Below are positions 10,724 through 17,426 of a stretch of 40,116 bases of DNA, in pieces. The translations under genes were made by a program, and so were the position numbers. The notes under the pieces are model-generated. The model saw only the letters and a list, made by a program, of their open reading frames with translations. It did no database searches and was not told where the DNA came from. Origin of the DNA: an uncultured Eubacteriales bacterium. Its GTDB lineage: Bacteria; Bacillota; Clostridia; Oscillospirales; Acutalibacteraceae. Within the stretch, counting starts at the first letter, position 1. Each line of letters starts with the position of its first letter. The stretch lies in contig OMYD01000005.1 in assembly GCA_900315195.1 (NCBI GenBank), positions 1-40,116 of the forward strand. The letters are read 5' to 3'.

Positions 10724-11932
10724 TTATTTGTCGGCGATTACGGCAATGCCGGGAAGGGTTTTGCCCTCGAGGTATTCAAGAGAAGCGCCGCCGCCTGTTG
10801 AGATGTGGCTCATCTTATCGGCAAAGCCCAGCTGAATAACAGCAGCCGCGCTGTCGCCGCCGCCGATGATTGTTGTAGCGTCGGTTTCGGCAAGAGCCTT
10901 TGCGACCGCGATTGTGCCCGCAGCGAGGGTGGGGTTCTCAAATACGCCCATAGGTCCGTTCCAAACAACGGTCTTTGCGTTCTTAACAGCGTCCGCGAAC
11001 AGCTCCTGAGTCTTTGTGCCGATGTCGAGGCCTTCCATGTCAGCGGGAATAGCATCAACGTCAACGACCTTAACGTCGATGGGGCCGTCGATGGGGTTCG
11101 GGAACTCAGCGGCGATTGTTGTGTCAACGGGGAGGAGAAGCTGCTTGCCGAGCTCTTCGGCCTTAGCGATCATATCCTTGCAGTAGTCGAGCTTTGAGTC
11201 GTCAACAAGGGACTTGCCGACTTCTTTGCCCTGAGCTTTAAGGAAGGTGTAAGCCATGCCGCCGCCGATGATGAGTGTATCGCACTTCTCAAGCAGGTTG
11301 GAGATAACGTTGAGCTTGTCCGCAACCTTTGCGCCGCCGAGGATAGCAACGAAGGGACGAACGGGAGTTTCGACAGCGTTGCCGAGGTAGTTGATTTCCT
11401 TCTGCATAAGGTAACCTACAGCGGTATCCTTGATGTGGTCGGTAACGCCCGCGGTCGAGCAGTGAGCGCGGTGAGCGGAGCCGAAAGCGTCCATTACGAA
11501 TACTTCGGCAAGAGAAGCCAACTCAGAGGAGAAGGGCTCAAGGTTCTTGGTCTCTTCTTTTCTGAAACGGGTGTTCTGAAGAAGAACAACGTCGCCGTCT
11601 TTCATTTCGGCAACTGCCTTTTTAGCGTTCTCGCCTACAACCTCGTCGTCGTTAGCGAAAACAACGTCCTGACCGAGAAGCTCGGAAAGACGAACGGCAA
11701 CGGGAGCAAGGCTGAACTTCTCCTCGGGGCCGTTCTTGGGTTTGCCAAGGTGAGAGCAGAGGATAACCTTACCGCCGTCGGCGATTAATTTCTTGATGGT
11801 GGGCAGCGCGGCAGTGATTCTGTTGTCATTGGTGATCACGCCATCCTTGAGGGGTACGTTGAAGTCAACACGAACAAGGACTTTTTTGCCCTTTACATTG
11901 ATGTCGTCAACGCTTACTTTGTTAAGCTGCAT
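10724..11932 (-). CDS. pgk: phosphoglycerate kinase
   Basis: Transfers phosphate from 1,3-bisphosphoglycerate to ADP. The 402 residues match the family. The N-terminal domain has VRVDFNVPL and SHLGKPK; the C-terminal nucleotide-binding domain has LGGAKVADK, the [13 protein letters not shown] loop, WNGPMGVFE and GGGDSAAA. The ATG at 11932 has an AAAGGATG site. First gene of the glycolytic operon, under the promoter at 11997-12025; its stop codon is followed at once by a hairpin-linker array. Confidence 0.97.
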   Translation of the reverse strand: MQLNKVSVDDINVKGKKVLVRVDFNVPLKDGVITNDNRITAALPTIKKLIADGGKVILCSHLGKPKNGPEEKFSLAPVAVRLSELLGQDVVFANDDEVVGENAKKAVAEMKDGDVVLLQNTRFRKEETKNLEPFSSELASLAEVFVMDAFGSAHRAHCSTAGVTDHIKDTAVGYLMQKEINYLGNAVETPVRPFVAILGGAKVADKLNVISNLLEKCDTLIIGGGMAYTFLKAQGKEVGKSLVDDSKLDYCKDMIAKAEELGKQLLLPVDTTIAAEFPNPIDGPIDVKVVDVDAIPADMEGLDIGTKTQELFADAVKNAKTVVWNGPMGVFENPTLAAGTIAVAKALAETDATTIIGGGDSAAAVIQLGFADKMSHISTGGGASLEYLEGKTLPGIAVIADK

Positions 11933-11996
11933 AGTAAAAACATCCTTTCGTTTATAAGAGATTTGTAAAATCGCTTAGTATTTTACAGACACTTAT

Positions 11997-12025
11997 ATTA
12001 TAGTATATTTTGTCAGTTTTATCAA
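11997..12025 (-). promoter_or_regulatory. promoter of the pgk-tpiA-gpmI operon
   Basis: TTGATA (12020-12025), 17-bp spacer, TATAAT (11997-12002) on the minus strand, about 65 bp upstream of the pgk start. Perfect -10, good -35, as expected for a strongly expressed glycolytic operon. Confidence 0.85.
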
Positions 12026-12067
12026 TAGGGTTTGTTAATGTTTTGACATATTTTTTATTAATGAGCG

Positions 12068-12586
12068 TCAGCTTAGATTATTTATATCCGACCATTTATG
12101 TCTGTGAAGCTCGCCCTTGTTTTGCAGGTTGGGGTAATCCCACTGCCTTAGCACCTCGTAGGCGGCAACCGCGACCGAGTTTGACAGGTTAAGGCTGCGC
12201 GCCTCGTCGATCATCGGTATCCGCAGGGTTTCGTCGGGGTGCCGCATCAGCACATGCTCGGGCAGACCTCGGGTTTCCTTTCCGAACAGAAGAAAGCTGT
12301 TGTCGGGATACTGTACGTCGCTGTGGCGGTGAGTGCCTTTAGTTGAGAAAAAGAAGAAGTTTCCGCCCTTGTTTTTCTCAAAAAAGTCGTCTAAGTTCTC
12401 GTAGTAGGTGAGGTCGAGCAGGTACCAGTAGTCCAGCCCCGCGCGTTTCAGCTTTTTGTCGTCAATGGCAAAGCCCATGGGCTTTACAATGTGCAGCCTC
12501 GCGCCTGTTGCCGCGCAGGTACGCGCTATGTTTCCGGTGTTCTGAGGTATTTCGGGCTCGACCAGCACAAGGTTGAGTGTCGGCAT
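12068..12586 (-). CDS. trmL: tRNA (cytidine/uridine(34)-2'-O)-methyltransferase, SPOUT family
   Basis: Methylates the ribose of the wobble base of some leucine tRNAs (family knowledge). The three SpoU motifs are visible: NTGNIARTC (about residue 17), LLFGKETRGLP (about 95) and IPMIDEARSLNLSNSVAVA (about 120-140). The length of 172 aa is near the usual 150-170. An ATG three codons upstream (12595) overlaps the AAAGGA ribosome site, so the ATG at 12586 with 8-nt spacing is preferred. It has its own promoter and is divergent from the small gene at 12696. Confidence 0.93.
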   Translation of the reverse strand: MPTLNLVLVEPEIPQNTGNIARTCAATGARLHIVKPMGFAIDDKKLKRAGLDYWYLLDLTYYENLDDFFEKNKGGNFFFFSTKGTHRHSDVQYPDNSFLLFGKETRGLPEHVLMRHPDETLRIPMIDEARSLNLSNSVAVAAYEVLRQWDYPNLQNKGELHRHKWSDINNLS

Positions 12587-12628
12587 TTTTATCATCCTTT
12601 AAAAAAATAAATTTTACATTGTTATATT

Positions 12629-12657
12629 ATTTTAAATCGGAAAGAATAATATTGCAA
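12629..12657 (-). promoter_or_regulatory. promoter of trmL
   Basis: TTGCAA (12652-12657), 17-bp spacer, TAAAAT (12629-12634) on the minus strand, about 40 bp upstream of the trmL start. It shares the short gap with the divergent gene at 12696, for which I find no equally clear promoter. Confidence 0.65.
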
Positions 12658-12695
12658 GTTTTTTCTTGCTATTGACTGAAAGGAGGAATAAAAAA

Positions 12696-12878
12696 ATGAG
12701 CAAAAGTCCGCTTATGAGTATGGTAAAGGGCGTCGCGGTGGGCATGATCGCCGGCGCGTGCCTCGGTTACGCCGGTAAATCTGCCGCCGACGATAACCCT
12801 AAAATCCGAAAAAAAGTATGCCGCGTCAAGCGCACCATGGGTGATGTGGCCGACACGGCAAAATATATGTTTAAGTAA
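12696..12878 (+). CDS. small protein with one membrane or glycine-rich helix, unknown function
   Basis: 60 aa. Residues about 8-27 (MVKGVAVGMIAGACLGYAGK) form a glycine/alanine-rich hydrophobic helix of the kind found in YtxH-like small proteins; the rest is basic (KIRKKVCRVKR). ATG preceded by AGGAGG at 9-nt spacing, a strong start. Divergent from trmL. I do not recognise a specific family and assign no function. Confidence 0.75.
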   Translation: MSKSPLMSMVKGVAVGMIAGACLGYAGKSAADDNPKIRKKVCRVKRTMGDVADTAKYMFK

Positions 12879-12952
12879 ATTACAGGCAAGAGTATAAAAT
12901 ATAAAGCTTCGTAATTAATCAAAGCTATGTTTCAAGTTTGAAGATAAACTGC

Positions 12953-12990
12953 AAAAAGAGGCTTCTGTTGTGTTCTGTCAACAGAAGCCT
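12953..12990 (-). terminator. terminator of the small lipoprotein gene
   Basis: A perfect 12-bp hairpin (arms 12959-12970 and 12979-12990, 8-nt loop), followed on the minus strand by CTTTTTG. It lies about 30 bp past the lipoprotein stop. Confidence 0.8.
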
Positions 12991-13022
12991 TAAAGAATTA
13001 TTCTGAGAAAAGAGGAATACCT

Positions 13023-13451
13023 TTATTCGGGTTCATAAACATTTCCTTCAAGTATGAAGAATTTATCTGAAACATAATACTGATCATAAGAAACTTTATT
13101 TGGGTTGTCATCTGCGTCAATAAATACATAGTGAATGGATTCAGAATGTTCCGGTTCAAGATTTAGTCGATGACTGTTTCCGGTAACCGACCAGGTTCCG
13201 CTTTTTGTTACAGGTTGCATCCTTCCGCCTTTAACACAGGCTGTATATGTTCCATCAGAATTGAAATGGTAATAGTAATCATCAGGATATACCCAATTGT
13301 GCGCGGAAAGCATCTCGGTTATTTGCTCGTTAGTGATTTCTCCTTTTGCTGATCCTCCATTAGAAGAATCATTGCTTCCGCAGCCTGCAGTTGATACTAT
13401 AAGCATTGCGGTAGAAGAAATACAAAAAAGTTTAATAATGTGTTTTCTCAT
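13023..13451 (-). CDS. small secreted lipoprotein, unknown function
   Basis: 142 aa. A lipoprotein signal peptide (basic MRKHIIK, hydrophobic core, STAGC with Cys24 as lipidated residue) is followed by a Ser/Gly-rich spacer. The mature domain has NWVYPDDYYYHFNSDGTYT and GTWSVTGNSHRLNL, the look of a small beta-sandwich of the kind found in lipocalin-like proteins. The frame is open further upstream to 13574, but the ATG at 13451 has a GGAGGT site 6 nt away, and the upstream extension overlaps the promoter. Divergent from a ribbon-helix-helix gene that may regulate it (inference). The base composition is more A+T-rich than the neighbours. Confidence 0.85.
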   Translation of the reverse strand: MRKHIIKLFCISSTAMLIVSTAGCGSNDSSNGGSAKGEITNEQITEMLSAHNWVYPDDYYYHFNSDGTYTACVKGGRMQPVTKSGTWSVTGNSHRLNLEPEHSESIHYVFIDADDNPNKVSYDQYYVSDKFFILEGNVYEPE

Positions 13452-13506
13452 ATGGTTACCTCCAGAAATGTATTCAATATCCGATATTAAAAATCGAATA
13501 TATATT

Positions 13507-13535
13507 ATAATATCAAAAAAGAGTAGAATAGTCAA
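13507..13535 (-). promoter_or_regulatory. promoter of the lipoprotein gene
   Basis: TTGACT (13530-13535), 17-bp spacer, TATTAT (13507-13512) on the minus strand. The region downstream holds an ATATC-C-GATAT palindrome (about 13477-13487) that could be an operator. The divergent small regulator gene begins 20 bp from the -35 box. Confidence 0.7.
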
Positions 13536-13554
13536 GTAGGAGGTTGCTTGATTT

Positions 13555-13725
13555 ATGAAAAAATTTATTCCCAAAAAATCAGAAAAAGAAGTTATCTCTA
13601 TGCGTATTCTAAGCGAAACTTTAAATGAAATTGATAAAAAGGCCGCTTCATTCGGAATCAGTCGAAATGAACTGATTAATCAGATGATTAACTATGCGCT
13701 TGAAAATATGGAAAGTTCTGAATAA
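13555..13725 (+). CDS. ribbon-helix-helix (CopG/Arc-like) DNA-binding protein, 56 aa
   Basis: A small gene read directly from the sequence. After a lysine-rich N-terminus comes EKEVISMRILSETLNEIDKK, with the alternating pattern of the DNA-contacting strand, then AASFGISRNELINQMINYAL, the two helices of the fold with the usual glycine in the turn. AGGAGG lies 11 nt upstream of the ATG, and a strong terminator follows the TAA. It is divergent from the lipoprotein gene; such proteins usually bind short palindromes in their own intergenic region, so local regulation is the simplest guess. An antitoxin-type role was considered, but no toxin partner is next to it. Confidence 0.85.
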   Translation: MKKFIPKKSEKEVISMRILSETLNEIDKKAASFGISRNELINQMINYALENMESSE

Positions 13726-13732
13726 GCTTAAA

Positions 13733-13764
13733 CCTCCTGTGCGTAACGGGAGGCTATTTTTTTT
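13733..13764 (+). terminator. terminator of the ribbon-helix-helix gene
   Basis: An 8-bp hairpin with one G-T pair (CCTCCTGT, loop GCGTA, ACGGGAGG) followed by CTA and eight T residues. It starts 7 bp after the stop codon. Confidence 0.9.
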
Positions 13765-13776
13765 GAAAACAAAAGG

Positions 13777-13813
13777 GGCTGGCTCAAAACTCAAAGTTTG
13801 TGCCAGCCTTTTT
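13777..13813 (+). terminator. second terminator-like hairpin
   Basis: GGCTGGC (13777-13783) pairs with GCCAGCC (13802-13808), with inner AAACT/AGTTT pairing, followed by TTTTT. It may be a back-up terminator or the outermost member of the hairpin array that follows. Confidence 0.55.
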
Positions 13814-13841
13814 GTAAATTTATCAAGTTTTAAGCGAAATT

Positions 13842-14026
13842 GTCGCTTTGCGACAGCTAAATTGTTCCTTTTAGGAACAGCTAAATTTTTCGGTTACCCG
13901 AAAAGCTAAATTAAATTCGCCAAACAGCTTGCGGAGCAAATTTAGGTCCGTAAGGAATTTAGCTTGGCTATGCCAAATTTAGCTCGCCGAAGGCGAATTT
14001 AGCTGAGCCGGCTTTTGAGCCGGCTC
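13842..14026. repeat. hairpin-linker array after the M23 gene (AGCTAAATT linkers)
   Basis: Eight hairpins with different stems. On the left, GTCGC/GCGAC (13842-13854), GTTCCT/AGGAAC (13864-13878) and TTTTCGG/CCGAAAA (13887-13904) are each followed by AGCTAAATT. On the right, TTGC/GCAA (13929-13939), TCC/GGA (13947-13956), TTGGC/GCCAA (13964-13976), TCGCC/GGCGA (13984-13996) and AGCCGGCT/AGCCGGCT (14006-14025) are separated by AATTTAGC, the reverse complement. The linker orientation switches near 13905-13925. The array ends 10 bp from the M23 stop codon. Confidence 0.85.
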
Positions 14027-14036
14027 CACGTGTTGT

Positions 14037-15329
14037 TTAGGATACATAATTAAGCGGATCCTGATACTCGCCGTCGAGGCGAACCTCAAAGTGCAGGTGA
14101 GGGCCTGTTGAGTTGCCCGTTGAGCCGATATAACCTATTACCTGACCTTGGCTTACATAGTCGCCTGTTGAGCACGCAAGCTCGCACGCGTGGCCGTAGA
14201 CTGTCATGTAGCCGTTGCCGTGGTCAATCATAACGTAATTGCCGTATCCGCCGCCGTCGTCGCCTGCCCAAACTACCGTACCGCCGTCCGCGGCAACGAA
14301 GGGCTGACCGTAGTCGCCGCCGCCCGCGATATCAATGCCGTTGTGCATTCTGCCCCAGCGCCATTCCATGTAGCTGGTGATACTGTGAGTGTGGGGGACA
14401 GGCCACATAAAGCTGCCTGTCGATTCGCCTGAGCCGCTGCCGCCGTTTTCGCTGCTTTTAGCGGTGCCGACAATCTTTTTCTCTTTAACAGGCTTGGATA
14501 TTTCCTTTTCATCGGTGACAACCGCGTCGGTCTGGTCGCCGTTTACAAAGGTCAGACGAAGTGTTGTCTGCTTTGTGCCGTTCTGACCCTCCTGAGTGAT
14601 TTCCTCATAGCCCTCGGGCTGGCTGTCATCTTCCGTGATTTCGGTTTCATAGGGAATTTCTTCCTCGTAAATCCAGTCTGTTGAAAGCTTAATGGAGTAC
14701 ATGTATTTTGAGTATTCCATCAAATCGTCAACCGATTCGGCAGATTTGTCGCCCTTGTAAGGCTTAACCTCTACCTTGTTGGCAAACTCGGTTGTTGTGG
14801 CGTCGTCGTAGCCTTCCTTTGCGTCGGAAAGAATACCGTCAAGAGCTGTTTTAAGCTCCTCGCCGTCTTCAACAACGCCGATAAGCTCGCCGTCGATGTA
14901 AAGCGCCGAAACACCTTTGGTTTCAGGCTCAGCCGCTTTTTCAAAGGTTACGGGTTCGTCAGGCGTTGCGGGCTTGATTACGGCCGGAGCCAAAGCGTTC
15001 TGAGGTTGTTTTTCTTCTTGAGAGTCGAGCGCGCTTGCCATTGTAACAATTGAGAGCATTGCCGCCGTTACGCTTGCCGCGACAGCGATAACAACTCTTT
15101 TCTTATATACAACATGCTCGGTGGCGCCGCCCTCGAGGTGTGCGGGCTGAGGTATTTTCTTTGAAGCTTTAAGCTTTTCTCCCAAAGCTTTATGTGAGTC
15201 CGCCTTCTTTTTCTTAGCCTTTGCGGGCTTTTTAAGCTCGGACTTTTCTATAGGCTCGGGAGTAATGCTTTCAATTTCAGAGAAACCGTCAAGCCCGATG
15301 AATTTGAATTCGTCGTTCTTTCTTTTCAT
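14037..15329 (-). CDS. membrane-anchored M23-family peptidoglycan endopeptidase with G5 domain
   Basis: Cell-wall metallopeptidase (LytM type) of 430 aa. A basic, lysine-rich cytoplasmic N-terminus is followed by one membrane helix (about residues 74-97), a linker, a G5-like domain (about 217-290, EIPYETEITEDD to KKIVGTA) and the C-terminal M23 domain (about 310-430). The zinc ligands are seen in MHNGID (His329, Asp333 region) and in HLHFE near residue 410; GYIGSTGNSTGPH is typical. ATG with AGGAGAAAA site. The only promoter I see lies about 170 bp upstream, beyond a structured leader that ends in a terminator. G5-plus-M23 architecture is common in spore-forming Firmicutes and is linked to cell-wall binding. 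Confidence 0.92.
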   Translation of the reverse strand: MKRKNDEFKFIGLDGFSEIESITPEPIEKSELKKPAKAKKKKADSHKALGEKLKASKKIPQPAHLEGGATEHVVYKKRVVIAVAASVTAAMLSIVTMASALDSQEEKQPQNALAPAVIKPATPDEPVTFEKAAEPETKGVSALYIDGELIGVVEDGEELKTALDGILSDAKEGYDDATTTEFANKVEVKPYKGDKSAESVDDLMEYSKYMYSIKLSTDWIYEEEIPYETEITEDDSQPEGYEEITQEGQNGTKQTTLRLTFVNGDQTDAVVTDEKEISKPVKEKKIVGTAKSSENGGSGSGESTGSFMWPVPHTHSITSYMEWRWGRMHNGIDIAGGGDYGQPFVAADGGTVVWAGDDGGGYGNYVMIDHGNGYMTVYGHACELACSTGDYVSQGQVIGYIGSTGNSTGPHLHFEVRLDGEYQDPLNYVS

Positions 15330-15360
15330 TATTTTCTCCTAACTAATACTAATACCTAAT

Positions 15361-15490
15361 AAAAAGCGGACAGCCTTTGCGGTCTGTTTTCCGCAACACT
15401 TCGTTGTTGGCCTCGGAATCCGTCAGGATTCCTGCGTCCTTCAACTCGTCTTGCGAAAAATATCCTCGCAAATCCAAGTCTACTTTCTAT
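15361..15490 (-). ncRNA. candidate structured leader RNA or small RNA upstream of the M23 gene
   Basis: Between the promoter (15499-15528) and the M23 ribosome site, the minus-strand RNA can form four hairpins in order: TTGCGA/TCGCAA, GGAATCC-TGAC-GGATTCC (7 bp), CAACA/TGTTG, and a bulged GCGGA...TCCGC hairpin (15366-15394) followed by TTTTT, which is terminator-like. This layout fits an attenuator or riboswitch leader, or a free small RNA. It does not match the riboswitch consensus sequences I know. The same stretch is also an open frame of 45 codons without ATG (15352-15486), so a gene remnant is an alternative. Confidence 0.5.
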
Positions 15491-15498
15491 CAGGAATT

Positions 15499-15528
15499 AG
15501 TATAAATGTTGTTACAAATTCGTAACAA
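15499..15528 (-). promoter_or_regulatory. promoter of the M23 leader and gene
   Basis: TTGTTA (15523-15528), 18-bp spacer, TATACT (15499-15504) on the minus strand. The region upstream repeats GTTAC/GTAAC words, which could be a regulator site. Confidence 0.5.
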
Positions 15529-15592
15529 AAGTGTAACAAAAGCCTTCCGACATTAATTATACCAAATTCTGTCGAAAATTCAATAAGAGAAA

Positions 15593-15635
15593 TAAAAAAC
15601 GGAGTTATTCATATATCATATACAAATAACTCCGT
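15593..15635 (-). terminator. terminator of the GH25 lysozyme gene
   Basis: A perfect 11-bp hairpin (arms 15599-15609 and 15625-15635) followed on the minus strand by GTTTTTTATTT. The 116 bp between it and the GH25 stop codon hold nothing else that I can recognise. Confidence 0.8.
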
Positions 15636-15751
15636 GATAGTTTGTAAAACCTGCATAATAATTCTTCAAATAAAATATACTATAAGTATAAAAAAGTTTT
15701 CATAATCAACAATCAGTATATTCCTGCTGAGAATTAAAGCAAAGATACACC

Positions 15752-16651
15752 TCAATAATCGGCTATGCTTGTAAAGCAGACGTCAAGGTCAACGTTTCCC
15801 TCGATTCCGTCGACGGCAGCGGTCTTTGAGTATTGCCACATGCTGAAACGATAGTGGAAATTCGGCGTGTCGGCGTATTCGCAGTACCAGATGTCGCAGT
15901 CTGAGAGCCGATTCATATCGTATTTTTTTGAGAATTCCTCATCGGACGCGTAAAGCAGGGGAGTATAGCCCAACTCCTTTGCCTTGGCGCAGAACGCCAG
16001 GGCGCATGAAGTAGCCTGTGCGGCGGTCAGGCTGTCGGTTCGCGCTGCGTCGTCCTTTATGATTTCCCAGTCATACGCGAGCGGAAAGTCGAGCTTGAGC
16101 CCTCCGAGGATTTGCTGACAGTACTGTGCTTCCTCGCGGGCCTCGTCCTCCGTTACCGCCTGAGAGAAGAAGTAGCCGCCCGTCTTGATTCCGACTGCCT
16201 GAGCGCCGCTTATGTAATCGGCAGCCTTGTTGTCGGAGTAGAGCGAGCCTTCGTCGCCGTAGCCTCTGCCGCCGAGCCTTACCATAACAAAGTCGATTCC
16301 CGCGCTTTTTACGCGGTTCCAGTCAATCTCGCCGCAGTACGATGAAATATCAATGCCCGAAATTGAGGCGCGCTGTCCGTTTTCGGTGTATACAATATAG
16401 CCGTTCTCAGTAGAGAAGTTTTCTTTTTGCAGAGTGTTTTCGCTTTTGTCCTTTGTCGGCTGAGCTTCTGAGCCTTTAGTGTCAGAACTGTCCCTGCTTT
16501 CGCCGCTCTGAGGCTTTACAGTGCTTTTTGCCGCCGATGAAGCGGCTGATGTCTCAGCGGATTCGTTTTTGCTTTCGGAGCTGCCGCAGCCGCATAAAAA
16601 AACCATAGCTGAGCAAGATAATGACAGCATTAAACATAATAGTCGTTTCAT
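15752..16651 (-). CDS. secreted GH25 lysozyme lipoprotein
   Basis: Muramidase that cuts the glycan backbone of peptidoglycan (299 aa). The lipoprotein signal peptide ends in FLCGC (Cys22 as lipidated residue), followed by a Ser/Lys/Glu-rich spacer to about residue 95. The GH25 barrel starts at ISGIDISSYCG (Asp101) and has WNRVKSAGIDFVMVRLGGRG, GYFFSQAVTEDEAREEA and the catalytic pair Asp194-x-Glu196 in LAYDWEI; it ends with the WQYSKTAAVDGIEGNVDLD signature of the last strand. ATG is preceded by AAGGAGG. Probably digests or remodels the cell's own wall, given the neighbouring wall enzymes. Confidence 0.94.
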   Translation of the reverse strand: MKRLLCLMLSLSCSAMVFLCGCGSSESKNESAETSAASSAAKSTVKPQSGESRDSSDTKGSEAQPTKDKSENTLQKENFSTENGYIVYTENGQRASISGIDISSYCGEIDWNRVKSAGIDFVMVRLGGRGYGDEGSLYSDNKAADYISGAQAVGIKTGGYFFSQAVTEDEAREEAQYCQQILGGLKLDFPLAYDWEIIKDDAARTDSLTAAQATSCALAFCAKAKELGYTPLLYASDEEFSKKYDMNRLSDCDIWYCEYADTPNFHYRFSMWQYSKTAAVDGIEGNVDLDVCFTSIADY

Positions 16652-16690
16652 TGTGAAAACAAGCCTCCTTTTTGGCGTTTTTCATATACA

Positions 16691-16719
16691 AGCATACCAT
16701 AAAATTAAAAAACTGTAAA
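16691..16719 (-). promoter_or_regulatory. promoter of the GH25 gene
   Basis: TTTACA (16714-16719), 17-bp spacer, TATGCT (16691-16696), with TGG before the -10 (extended -10), on the minus strand. About 40 bp upstream of the start codon. Confidence 0.7.
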
Positions 16720-16740
16720 CAATCAAATCCTTAATTGCTA

Positions 16741-16769
16741 TTGAAATTATTGGGTAAATTAGGTATAAT
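16741..16769 (+). promoter_or_regulatory. promoter of the two-repeat protein gene
   Basis: TTGAAA (16741-16746), 17-bp spacer, TATAAT (16764-16769). Back to back with the GH25 promoter. Confidence 0.85.
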
Positions 16770-16813
16770 TAAATGAAACATCTTGTATTTAGTTCAGACA
16801 GGCAGGTGATTGG

Positions 16814-17314
16814 GTGAATAATGCGTATCTTTCGGGATACAAAAAAAAGAATATCCCTGAACTGTTGAAGGCGATTGACAATTGTACCTCACTCAGCCAG
16901 CTTTTTGCCCTGATTCAGCACGAGCAGATCGAAATTCAAATGCACGCTCAGGATGGCGCGTCAAATCTGACTCCGCGAAAGCTTACCGCAAAGGATATTA
17001 TAGGCAACAGGGATTTTCCGCTGGACAGACTAAAAAACGAGGTAAAAAAAGCGGTCTGCATCAATTATGTGCCGCCTAAGCACGGCGGAGATAACAGCGC
17101 GATTGTCAATGCGATTCGCGAAACCAAAACGCTCAGCGAGCTTTTTACGCTTATTCAGAAAGAGAACATCAAAATTCCCATGCACGCACAGTCGGGCGCC
17201 TCTAATCTTACACCTAAAAAACTGGAGCCCAAGCTTCAAATCGATACGGAGCTTTCACCATTTGAACGCTTTAAAGCCGAGGTAATAAGATCCGTGTCGG
17301 AACAGCACGATTAA
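16814..17314 (+). CDS. unknown protein made of two tandem copies of a ~65-residue domain
   Basis: 166 aa, soluble, no signal peptide. Residues about 14-80 and 96-160 are copies of one unit: helix, then LSQLFALIQHEQIEIQMHAQ / LSELFTLIQKENIKIPMHAQ, the strictly shared DGASNLTPRKL / SGASNLTPKKL, then a charged helix (RLKNEVKKAV / RFKAEVIRSV). The identical MHAQ.GASNLTP core suggests a binding or catalytic site, one per repeat. The start is a GTG at 16814 with AGGTGA just upstream; no ATG in frame is better placed. It has a strong promoter of its own and lies between the GH25 and L,D-transpeptidase genes. I do not recognise the family. Confidence 0.85.
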   Translation: MNNAYLSGYKKKNIPELLKAIDNCTSLSQLFALIQHEQIEIQMHAQDGASNLTPRKLTAKDIIGNRDFPLDRLKNEVKKAVCINYVPPKHGGDNSAIVNAIRETKTLSELFTLIQKENIKIPMHAQSGASNLTPKKLEPKLQIDTELSPFERFKAEVIRSVSEQHD

Positions 17315-17426
17315 TTCTAAAAGTGCACTGACAATATTTTTGCTTTTTTTCGCGAGGTATGAGCTATACTCGGCATTACGGGTATTGCCTATTAAATAAT
17401 TCAGAAATTAAAAGAGAGGGATTCTA

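Noticed and set aside
13555..13725. antitoxin of a toxin-antitoxin pair
   Set aside because: The fold would fit, but no toxin-like gene is adjacent; the neighbour is a lipoprotein on the other strand.
15352..15486. 45-codon minus-strand peptide before the M23 gene
   Set aside because: No ATG, a poor TTG context and no ribosome site; paired hairpins with a T-tract explain the stretch at least as well.
15361..15490. c-di-AMP or c-di-GMP riboswitch
   Set aside because: Neither consensus core could be matched; the structure is reported as an unassigned leader instead.
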